From the NCBI GenBank assembly GCA_031278255.1, contig JAITKU010000129.1, positions 1-6,487 of the forward strand: a stretch of 6,487 bases of DNA. The letters run 5' to 3'. The notes under the pieces were generated by a model. The model saw only the letters and a program-made list of their open reading frames with translations, did no database searches and was not told where the DNA came from. How positions within the stretch are numbered: the first letter of the stretch is position 1; each line of letters starts with the position of its first letter. Below are positions 1 to 5,047 of this stretch, piece by piece. This DNA is from Eubacteriales Family XIII. Incertae Sedis bacterium. GTDB lineage: Bacteria > Bacillota > Clostridia > Peptostreptococcales > Anaerovoracaceae. The translations under genes and the position numbers were made by a program.

Positions 1-1
1 A

Positions 2-82
2 TTTTTTTCGTCGAGCAAGGCGCAAAACGCAGACGAACCCTAAGGTTCGGCGAGGCTTTGCAACACAGTTCGGCGGAAAAAA
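2..82. repeat. Long imperfect inverted repeat (palindromic element)
   Basis: The stretch folds on itself around a 4-nt centre (CTAA). CGAACC at 34-39 pairs with GGTTCG at 44-49, GCAAA at 22-26 pairs with TTTGC at 57-61 across symmetric 7-nt internal loops, and T7 at 2-8 faces A6 at 77-82. The outer arms between these blocks match only partly (CGTCGA against CGCCGA). There is no U-run after the hairpin on either strand, because the T and A runs are part of the stem. A classical Rho-independent terminator is therefore unlikely, and a dispersed palindromic or MITE-like element, or a structured RNA end, fits better. The left end touches the window edge, so the element may extend further. Confidence 0.6.
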
Positions 83-172
83 GGCAAGCCAAATGTCCGG
101 TTTATTCCGTAACGAATCCCTAGGGCGCCGCGCGCAAACGCGTGCGGATGTGCGCGATTATGGGGGATATCT
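83..172. other. Intergenic stretch, nothing recognisable
   Basis: I see no convincing coding frame, ribosome binding site or RNA gene here. The only structure is a short palindrome, CCCTAGGG, at 118-125, and CG-rich low-complexity sequence around 126-156. It may contain the end of a transcript entering from the left. Confidence 0.4.
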
Positions 173-190
173 CGCCGGCGGCGGCCGGCG
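173..190. repeat. GC-rich perfect hairpin
   Basis: CGCCGGC at 173-179 is followed by the loop GGCG and by the exact complement GCCGGCG at 184-190. A short A-run follows at 197-202. On the minus strand the hairpin is not followed by a T-run, and on the plus strand the following bases are A rather than T. It could stop or pause transcription entering from the left before the promoter at 206-234, but it lacks the U-tract of an intrinsic terminator. Confidence 0.4.
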
Positions 191-205
191 TCGTTCAAAA
201 AAGGA

Positions 206-234
206 TTGAGAACGGACGCGAGATGTCATATAAT
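206..234 (+). promoter_or_regulatory. Sigma-A type promoter of the KAP NTPase gene
   Basis: The -35 box is TTGAGA at 206-211 and the -10 box is a perfect TATAAT at 229-234, with a 17-bp spacer. Transcription would begin near 241, leaving a leader of about 135 nt before the ATG at 376. I see no riboswitch, uORF with a ribosome binding site, or LexA box in that leader. The A+T-rich patch at 226-277 stands out from the GC-rich surroundings. Confidence 0.7.
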
Positions 235-375
235 TAAATTGCGGATCAGATACTGTACAAGGATTGTAATAATAATTTCCGAGACGCATTTCCCGCTGTG
301 CGCGAAATACGGCCCGGGTTCGACGCCGCGCGCACTTTGGCGGACGGGAGAGGCAACCGGAACAGGAGAGGGGAT

Positions 376-1635
376 ATGAGCAAGATGCAATACGCATATA
401 TGACATTTGAGCGGGACGACGCTTTTCACAGAAAGCCTTTTGTGGAAAGCATTATGAAACTGATCGGCGAATGGGGCGAGGATATCTTCAGCGGCGATGA
501 GGCGCTTTCCGTCAGCATCGATTCGCCCTGGGGCACGGGGAAGAGCGCCATGCTCGCGATGTGGGTGAACTACTTGGCGGGGACCCCGAAATACAGCCGA
601 TACAAGGTGGTTTATTACAACGCGTGGCAGAACAATTATTTCAACGACGCGTTTCGCCCCCTGCTGTATGAACTGCAAAACAACGATGACGGGCCGCAGG
701 TCGATGCTTTCAGAAAGGCGGGCGTCGAGATGGCCGCGGCCTTGGCCGAGGGCGACAGCGATATTCTGCGCATCTTGGCGAGCCGCGCCGCCGGCGAGGG
801 CGCGGGCTATTTCGGGGGCTTCCGCAAGATTCACAAGACGAGCGAGGCCTTTGCAAAGGCTTTCGCGAAGCTGGTTCCCGCAAACGGCAAACTGCTCGTG
901 TTCGTGGACGAACTGGACCGCTGCAGACCGGATTTCGCGATCGCGACGCTCGAGTTGATCCGGCATTATATGAGCGTGCCGAACGTGGTGTTCATATTCA
1001 CCATGGATTTGGCGCAGTTGACACAGCTTGTGCGCTCGATCTACGGCTTCGATACGGACGCTTGGGGCTATCTGCGCCGCTTTTTCAACATCAGCTTCCG
1101 TATGCCGATGCCGGAACTCACAAAGTACGTGGAAAACCTGCTCTACAAGGCGATCAACAACAGCGACGCGCTGAAAGCGGTGAAGTTCGCGCGCATTATG
1201 AGCGAGATGTACACGTATTTCGGCCTGCACATCCGCGACGTGGAGAAGATAACGACCAATTTCATCATATTCTATTCGATGAACAAGATCGTGAACGACC
1301 CCAACAAACCGCATTCGCTCGCGCGGCTCGGGACGTATTTATATTTCATGATTTTGAAATACAAGTATCCGGCGGTATACAAGGGGATATTCGACAAGGG
1401 CGGCTATCATCTGGAGGGCGATCTCGTGGAGGGGAAGTATGTGCTGGAACGCAGGTTCGGCGGACAGGGCGAGGTCAAGGAGCTGCTGCGCGCCATGCAG
1501 GGCAGCAGGCTCTGGGACGAGGACGCGGGTCCCGGCTACATCGCTTCGTACCTGTTTCCCGAGATCGCGCCGGACGCGAAGAGTTTGGGGCAGCATATCT
1601 TCGAGGCCATAGAACTCTTCGCGGAGGTGGGCTGA
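376..1635 (+). CDS. KAP family P-loop NTPase, compact soluble form
   Basis: This predicted 419-residue protein is a KAP-type NTPase, a STAND-related P-loop class. The Walker A loop is SPWGTGKS (residues 50-57, catalytic Lys56), in the WGxGKS form typical of the family. The family signature YYNAWQ follows at 80-85. Walker B is LLVFVDELDRC (173-183, Asp178/Glu179), and the FIFTMD strand (207-212) and GYLRRFF segment (231-237, candidate arginine finger) match the KAP core. Many KAP proteins carry membrane helices between Walker A and B; this interval has none that I can see, so the protein is probably cytosolic. The ATG at 376 is chosen because AGGAGAGGGG lies just upstream; an in-frame GTG at 298 has no such site. 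It has its own promoter and no co-directional partner. Some KAP proteins (PifA of plasmid F) act in phage exclusion, but a defence role here is only a possibility. Substrate unknown. Confidence 0.9.
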   Translation: MSKMQYAYMTFERDDAFHRKPFVESIMKLIGEWGEDIFSGDEALSVSIDSPWGTGKSAMLAMWVNYLAGTPKYSRYKVVYYNAWQNNYFNDAFRPLLYELQNNDDGPQVDAFRKAGVEMAAALAEGDSDILRILASRAAGEGAGYFGGFRKIHKTSEAFAKAFAKLVPANGKLLVFVDELDRCRPDFAIATLELIRHYMSVPNVVFIFTMDLAQLTQLVRSIYGFDTDAWGYLRRFFNISFRMPMPELTKYVENLLYKAINNSDALKAVKFARIMSEMYTYFGLHIRDVEKITTNFIIFYSMNKIVNDPNKPHSLARLGTYLYFMILKYKYPAVYKGIFDKGGYHLEGDLVEGKYVLERRFGGQGEVKELLRAMQGSRLWDEDAGPGYIASYLFPEIAPDAKSLGQHIFEAIELFAEVG

Positions 1636-1660
1636 CGGGGCCGCGCGGGGCGAAAGACGC

Positions 1661-2584
1661 TCAGAGCGGGCGGCCCGCTATGATTTCGAGATCGATCGTG
1701 ATGCGGCGCAGGGTTTCGAGCGCGGCGGGATCGATGTGTTTGCCGGCTGTGAGGGGTGTCATGGCCGGCAACGCTTTTTTTTGCTCCGCTTGCGGCGCGC
1801 AGACGTAGCGGATTCGCGCGCGTTCCGTGACGCGCATGTGTCTTTCGCAGTGGGCCGCCGCTTCGCCGCCGCCCCCTCGTTCGCGGTCCTGGTAGCCGCA
1901 CAGCGCGCGCAGTTCTTGCAGGTAGTCCCGGCCCGGCAGGACCTTGATGAGGACGCCGTCCGGCGCGAGGATGCGGCGAAAGGCGGCGTAGCCGGCCGGA
2001 CTCAGCACGTTGAGTACGAGATCGAAAGCGCCGTCCCGAAAGGGCGGTCTCGCGAGGTCCCCGACGATCCACGCGATATCCGCCGCGTATCCCGCGGCCG
2101 CCGCGACAGCGTCTTTGGACAGGTCCAGCCCGTAGAAGCGGCAGGCGGAAAGCGACGCGTCCCGCGACAGCGCGAACGCGTAGTAGCCCTCCCCGCAGCC
2201 CGCGTCGAGTGCGCGAAAGGGCCGCGCCGCGCCGCCCCGCCTTGCGGCTTCGCCCGGACGGAGCAGTTCCCCCGCAAGCGCCGCGAGCCGCCGCGCCGCC
2301 TCTTCATAGAAACCGAAGCCGAACACGGCCCGGCGGCTTGCGAAGAGGGCCGGGCCGTAGACGCCCCGCGCGCCGCCGCCGCGACCGAGCAGGTTTGCGT
2401 AGCCTTTCCGCGCGAGATCGTAGCAATGCCCCCGCGCGCAGCGCAGGGCGGAGGATTCGCGCGCAAGCAGCAGGGCCGCGCCGCAGTCGGGACAGGCCAG
2501 AGTGCCGGGATCGCGCGCGAGCAGGGTCTTTAGGCGTTCGAGCTTGCCGATTTTCGCTTGCGCCGGTCGTTTTTGTTCGAGCAT
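1661..2584 (-). CDS. rlmA: 23S rRNA (guanine-N1)-methyltransferase, RlmA/TlrB family
   Basis: This 307-residue protein should methylate N1 of a guanine in hairpin 35 of 23S rRNA (G745 for RlmA-I, G748 for RlmA-II/TlrB) using S-adenosylmethionine. An N-terminal zinc site is visible as C31-x2-C34 and C49-x3-H53, followed by CYDLARKGYANLL (54-66), the family's FDxAKxGYxNLL motif. The SAM-binding motif I is LDAGCGEGYY (126-135), then GLDLSK (152-157) and LPGRDYLQEL (216-225). MTPLTAGK (275-282) near the C-terminus is also characteristic. The ATG at 2584 is preferred because AAGGAAG lies 3 nt upstream and the promoter at 2624-2652 precedes it; an in-frame TTG at 2671 would start upstream of that promoter. 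The family is usually about 270-290 residues, so the extra length is mainly N-terminal. The gene is visibly richer in G+C than the HD gene beside it. It converges on the KAP gene with a 25-nt gap. Which guanine is modified, and whether macrolide sensitivity is affected, cannot be read from sequence. Confidence 0.9.
   Translation of the reverse strand: MLEQKRPAQAKIGKLERLKTLLARDPGTLACPDCGAALLLARESSALRCARGHCYDLARKGYANLLGRGGGARGVYGPALFASRRAVFGFGFYEEAARRLAALAGELLRPGEAARRGGAARPFRALDAGCGEGYYAFALSRDASLSACRFYGLDLSKDAVAAAAGYAADIAWIVGDLARPPFRDGAFDLVLNVLSPAGYAAFRRILAPDGVLIKVLPGRDYLQELRALCGYQDRERGGGGEAAAHCERHMRVTERARIRYVCAPQAEQKKALPAMTPLTAGKHIDPAALETLRRITIDLEIIAGRPL
1665..1679. other. Small GC hairpin at the convergent gene junction
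   Basis: AGCGGG (1665-1670), loop CGG and CCCGCT (1674-1679) form a perfect 6-bp stem inside the last codons of the methyltransferase gene, 29 nt after the KAP stop codon. No T-run follows on either strand, so termination there would be weak at best. It is the only candidate stop signal between the two convergent genes. Confidence 0.3.
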
Positions 2585-2623
2585 AGGCTTCCTTTTTAGG
2601 TGGCGACAACAGCAGTAACCAAC

Positions 2624-2652
2624 AGTATATCGCGGTTGTGCCGAAAAGGCAA
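2624..2652 (-). promoter_or_regulatory. Sigma-A type promoter of the rRNA methyltransferase gene
   Basis: Read on the minus strand, a -35 box TTGCCT (2652-2647) is followed after exactly 17 bp by a -10 box TATACT (2629-2624). Transcription would begin near 2618, about 33 nt upstream of the ATG at 2584. It is back to back with the rightward promoters that start at 2661. Confidence 0.65.
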
Positions 2653-2660
2653 CATACATC

Positions 2661-2689
2661 TTGTATTTCAATGGGAATTGTTATATAAT
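2661..2689 (+). promoter_or_regulatory. Candidate distal promoter (P1) of the HD gene operon
   Basis: A perfect TATAAT at 2684-2689 lies 17 bp downstream of TTGTAT (2661-2666), which matches only the TTG of the -35 consensus. Transcription would start near 2696 and read through the LexA-controlled promoter. If active, it would give basal expression, and LexA bound at 2753-2766 could act as a roadblock to it. Its weak -35 box makes it less certain than the proximal promoter. Confidence 0.45.
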
Positions 2690-2745
2690 CGAAAGCGAAG
2701 CGCGCGCAAGGCGGGAGTTTTTACGGGCGAAAGGCGAAAATGCCC

Positions 2746-2773
2746 TTGACAGGGAACATACGTTCGGTATATT
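2746..2773 (+). promoter_or_regulatory. Proximal promoter (P2) of the HD gene operon
   Basis: The consensus -35 box TTGACA (2746-2751) and the near-consensus -10 box TATATT (2768-2773) are separated by 16 bp. Transcription would begin near 2780, giving a leader of about 54 nt before the TTG start at 2834. The whole spacer is occupied by a LexA-type operator, so this strong promoter is expected to be silent until the repressor is removed. Confidence 0.75.
2753..2766 (+). promoter_or_regulatory. LexA/DinR operator (SOS box)
   Basis: The 14-mer GGAACATACGTTCG matches the Bacillus-type SOS box CGAACATATGTTCG at 12 of 14 positions and contains both invariant half-sites, GAAC (2754-2757) and GTTC (2762-2765), at the correct 4-bp separation. 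It lies exactly between the -35 and -10 boxes of P2, the standard location for LexA repression in Bacillota. The expected consequence, by analogy, is induction of the downstream genes after RecA-stimulated LexA self-cleavage. No second box is visible in this window. Confidence 0.8.
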
Positions 2774-2781
2774 CTTTTCTT

Positions 2782-2793
2782 GCGAAGCTTCGC
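2782..2793. repeat. 12-bp perfect palindrome just after the predicted transcript start
   Basis: GCGAAGCTTCGC is self-complementary over all 12 bases and lies within about the first 15 nt of the P2 transcript. It could be a second operator or, in RNA, a short hairpin with loop AGCT that protects the 5' end. Chance is a real alternative in GC-rich DNA. Confidence 0.35.
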
Positions 2794-2821
2794 GGCCGTT
2801 TTCGCGTCGGATTTGAGGAAG

Positions 2822-2828
2822 AGGAGGG
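2822..2828 (+). promoter_or_regulatory. Strong ribosome binding site that sets a TTG start
   Basis: AGGAGGG ends 5 nt before the TTG at 2834. This fixes the start of the HD protein, because an earlier in-frame TTG at 2780 coincides with the predicted transcription start and has no ribosome binding site. A strong site combined with a weak initiation codon is a common way of moderating translation. Confidence 0.75.
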
Positions 2829-2833
2829 ATCGC

Positions 2834-4150
2834 TTGTATCAATTCAGAGATCCCATACACGGCTTTATCGAGCTTTCGGATTTGGAATTGAAGATAGTGG
2901 ACGCTCCGGCGTTTCAACGTTTGCGAAACATCAAGCAACTCGCCACGACCTATTTGGTGTACCACGGCGCGGAACACACGCGCTTTGGACACTCGCTCGG
3001 GGTGATGCATTTGGTTACGCGGGCCTTTGCTTCCGCGCTTGAAAATTACAAAAAAGCGAACAAAAAGGACCTGTTCGATCCGGTAAAGACCGCGTGGTAT
3101 GCGCAGATATTGCGCCTGATCGCCTTGGTGCATGATTTGGGACACGCTCCTTTTTCGCACGCGTCGGAAGTCCTGTTCGACGACGGGACGGAGCATGAGG
3201 ATTTCACGCGGAAGATCATTTGCGAAAGCGAGATCGCACAGTACATAGGTGAGATCGGGGTCGCGTTCAGAAAAAAGCACGGACTCGGGAGCGAATACGA
3301 CATCAGTCCGGAATTGCTGTGGCTGATTTACGGCGAAAGGAACCCCGAACTCGATGCGCGATACGTCCTGCCCGATTACAAATTCCTGAAGAGCTTCATG
3401 GACGGTGAACTCGACTGCGACAAGATGGATTATCTGTTGCGGGATTCCTATTATTGCGGCGTGAACTACGGAAAATACGATCTGAGCAGATTGACGGCCT
3501 CCTTGAGCGTCTACAGGGACGAACGCGACCGCGTCATGCGGTTGGCGGTGGAACGAGGCGGTCTGCACGCCTTTGAGGAGTTCGTCATTGCAAGGTATTT
3601 TATGTTTATCCAGGTATATTTCCACAAAACAAGGAGATATTTGGACAAGCTGCTCGCGGAAAATATCTCGGAGATTTTGCCCGGTTCCAAATATCCGGCG
3701 GAGATCGCGGAATATCTGCAATGGGACGACGGCAAAATCCTCGCGAAAATCGAAGAAAACGCCGCGAGATTTCCGCCGGCGGAACGCTTTGTCAATCGGC
3801 GGGTCAAGAGTTGCGCCTATGAGACGATCGTACACAGCGGGCGTTCGGACGACGCGCTCTTCGACATCGTCAGGCGGGCGTTGCAGGATGCGCTCGGCTA
3901 TGCACCCGAATGCGACGCGGCGAACAAGCTGGCGCATAAGATACCCGTATTGGAACCGTACGATATGGACAGCGGGAGGGGCGTCCCCGTTTTCACCGGG
4001 CATTTTGGAAAACCGTCCGACATCTCGACGGAATCCGTTTTGCTTCAAAGCATGATCAAGCCGATCAATATCAAAAGAATCTATGTGGAAAAGGCCGACG
4101 CGGACAGGGCGCGGCAAATCGTAAAAAATTTGTTGGACGGGAAAGAGTGA
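2834..4150 (+). CDS. HD-domain dNTP triphosphohydrolase, SAMHD1/EF1143/YwfO type
   Basis: This 438-residue metal-dependent phosphohydrolase very probably hydrolyses dNTPs to deoxynucleosides and triphosphate. The opening, YQFRDPIHGFIELS (2-15), is the family signature. The metal ligands align with human SAMHD1: His53 in RFGHSLGV (H167), His100-Asp101 in HDLGHAPFSH (H206/D207), and Asp196 in DCDKMDYLLRD (D311). Catalytic and substrate residues are also present: Arg50 (R164), His104 (H210), His109 (H215), Lys197 (K312), Tyr200 (Y315) and Asp204 (D319). Asp23, Gln28 and Arg31 match D137, Q142 and R145 of the SAMHD1 GTP/dGTP activator site, so activation by a nucleotide is likely. The length fits the enterococcal enzyme EF1143 and Bacillus YwfO, which lack the SAM domain. 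The TTG start is chosen from AGGAGGG just upstream. It is first in a rightward cluster under a LexA operator, and a YwgA-like gene follows after 12 nt. Nucleotide preference and physiological role are not shown by the sequence. Confidence 0.92.
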   Translation: MYQFRDPIHGFIELSDLELKIVDAPAFQRLRNIKQLATTYLVYHGAEHTRFGHSLGVMHLVTRAFASALENYKKANKKDLFDPVKTAWYAQILRLIALVHDLGHAPFSHASEVLFDDGTEHEDFTRKIICESEIAQYIGEIGVAFRKKHGLGSEYDISPELLWLIYGERNPELDARYVLPDYKFLKSFMDGELDCDKMDYLLRDSYYCGVNYGKYDLSRLTASLSVYRDERDRVMRLAVERGGLHAFEEFVIARYFMFIQVYFHKTRRYLDKLLAENISEILPGSKYPAEIAEYLQWDDGKILAKIEENAARFPPAERFVNRRVKSCAYETIVHSGRSDDALFDIVRRALQDALGYAPECDAANKLAHKIPVLEPYDMDSGRGVPVFTGHFGKPSDISTESVLLQSMIKPINIKRIYVEKADADRARQIVKNLLDGKE

Positions 4151-4162
4151 GGAGGCGGATCG

Positions 4163-4681
4163 ATGCGCAACAAATTGCAAAACAATGTAGCGTACATCAT
4201 TCAGAAGATAGGCGAAATATACGAGGGCGATCCCGGGAAAAAGGCCCTGCAGAAGTTGGTTTTTCTCGTGCAGAAAAAGGGGCTCGATTTGGGCTACGGC
4301 TACGGTCTGCATTTTTATGGGCCGTACAGTAACGCGCTGGACGCGGAAGCGATATCCCTGTGCATGGACGGCGTTATCGACATCGACACATCGAGTCACA
4401 CGCACAAATTGCGCGTCAACAGCCGGTATGCGGTCGTGTCGGCCCTGAAGCCGGAAGAAGAACGGACGCTTGCCGCGGTTCTGCGGCGCTACAAGGGATA
4501 TAAGCCCACGCAACTCGAGCTTCTCACGACCGCGATCTACGCGTACGAGCATCTGCCCGAAAAGTCGCGCGCCGACGTTATGGCGGGGGTGAAGAAGATC
4601 AAGGGGGAAAAGTTCTCGGACGCCGAGATCGAGGGCGCGATGCGCGAGTTCTCGTATTTCGGCATAGATATTTCCGCGTAA
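4163..4681 (+). CDS. YwgA-like protein, partner of the HD phosphohydrolase
   Basis: This small 172-residue protein resembles the YwgA family of Bacillus and relatives, which has no established biochemical function. The diagnostic parts are KKALQKLVFLVQKKG (26-40) and LHFYGPYSNAL (49-59), followed by an acidic helix and a short beta segment with VNSRYAVVS (85-93). The KLQKLxYL plus YGPYS arrangement also recalls the Panacea/DUF4065 (SocA, GepA) domain found in antitoxins and phage proteins, so a shared fold is plausible. The C-terminal part (115-165) is helical. There is no signal peptide, membrane segment or catalytic motif. AGGAGG lies 7 nt before the ATG, and the gene begins only 12 nt after the HD gene, so co-translation from one mRNA is likely. 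As I recall, Bacillus subtilis carries ywfO and ywgA side by side, which supports a conserved functional link. Regulator, inhibitor or adaptor of the dNTPase are all possible roles; none is shown here. Confidence 0.8.
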   Translation: MRNKLQNNVAYIIQKIGEIYEGDPGKKALQKLVFLVQKKGLDLGYGYGLHFYGPYSNALDAEAISLCMDGVIDIDTSSHTHKLRVNSRYAVVSALKPEEERTLAAVLRRYKGYKPTQLELLTTAIYAYEHLPEKSRADVMAGVKKIKGEKFSDAEIEGAMREFSYFGIDISA

Positions 4682-4729
4682 TCGCATTCCCGGGTCTTTT
4701 GCGAACGCGCGGATCGACGGCGCGGGAAG

Positions 4730-5035
4730 TTGAAAAAGCAATTGGACGACGCAAACACATCACAGATCGAAATATGGAATGCGGCCAAGCGGGATATCCG
4801 GGATACGCTTGACATGCTCAAAACCGCAAAGAAGGGCCTCGATGAGATACTCGTCGTCCTGCACAGGCTGCGCGCGCTTGCCGTCGCGTCCGCGCGCGCG
4901 GATTGTCCCGCCGCGGACAGACAGGTGATCGCGCGCGAGGCGGAGGCGCTCATCGAGGAGATAGACTTGATCGCGGGGGAGACAAAGTACCTCGGTAAGC
5001 CGTTGCTTGCCGGGCGCTTTGAATTTTGGATTTGA
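4730..5035 (+). CDS. Orphan flagellin N-terminal D1-like fragment
   Basis: This 101-residue protein matches the D1 helical core of bacterial flagellins. From Asn17 to Gly95 it can be laid on the flagellin consensus without a gap: LKTAKKGLDEI (30-40) corresponds to IQTAEGALNET, LHRLRALAV (44-52) to LQRMRELAV, DRQVIAREAEALIEEIDLIA (63-82) to the DR..I..EI..L..EID.IA stretch, and GKPLLAG (89-95) to GKKLLDG. It ends in RFEFWI where a full flagellin continues. The first ~40 residues of flagellin (D0, export and polymerisation) and the whole C-terminal half are missing, so it cannot build a filament. The TTG at 4730 is the first start codon after the previous stop but has no well-spaced ribosome binding site; a TTG at 4742 is an alternative. 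It follows the YwgA-like gene after 48 nt in the same frame. It could be a domesticated domain, for example a partner of a flagellar or secretion chaperone, or a flagellin relic kept open. Composition matches its neighbours. Confidence 0.7.
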   Translation: MKKQLDDANTSQIEIWNAAKRDIRDTLDMLKTAKKGLDEILVVLHRLRALAVASARADCPAADRQVIAREAEALIEEIDLIAGETKYLGKPLLAGRFEFWI

Positions 5036-5047
5036 TAAGGGGGAAGT

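Noticed and set aside
298..375. GTG at 298 as an earlier start for the KAP NTPase
   Set aside because: It has no ribosome binding site and adds 26 residues unlike the family. The ATG at 376 follows AGGAGAGGGG.
1..375. Possible CRISPR array, tRNA or riboswitch in the left intergenic region
   Set aside because: There is no regularly spaced repeat, no T-loop or anticodon arm pattern, and no recognisable aptamer core. Only a single palindromic element and a small hairpin are present.
985..997. GAAC...GTTC at 985-997 inside the KAP gene as a second LexA box
   Set aside because: The half-sites are separated by 5 bp, not 4, and the site lies within coding sequence away from any promoter.
226..1314. 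A 362-codon minus-strand open frame opposite the KAP gene
   Set aside because: No ribosome binding site or domain is seen, it overlaps the KAP promoter and core motifs, and its composition is that of an antisense shadow.
1775..1782. Run of eight T (eight A in the coding strand) in the methyltransferase gene as a phase-variable or slippage site
   Set aside because: It encodes Gln-Lys-Lys in a continuous, well-conserved frame leading into the MTPLTAGK motif, and there is no sign of an alternative product. A run of eight alone is weak evidence.
1736..2533. A 265-codon plus-strand open frame opposite the methyltransferase gene
   Set aside because: The minus strand carries the zinc site and SAM motifs of RlmA. 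The plus frame has no ribosome binding site or domain.
2681..4741. A 686-codon open frame on the minus strand across the HD and YwgA-like genes
   Set aside because: It is antisense to two genes with clear motifs and ribosome binding sites. Its translation is rich in Arg, Val, Phe and His with no recognisable domain, as expected for a shadow frame in GC-biased coding DNA.
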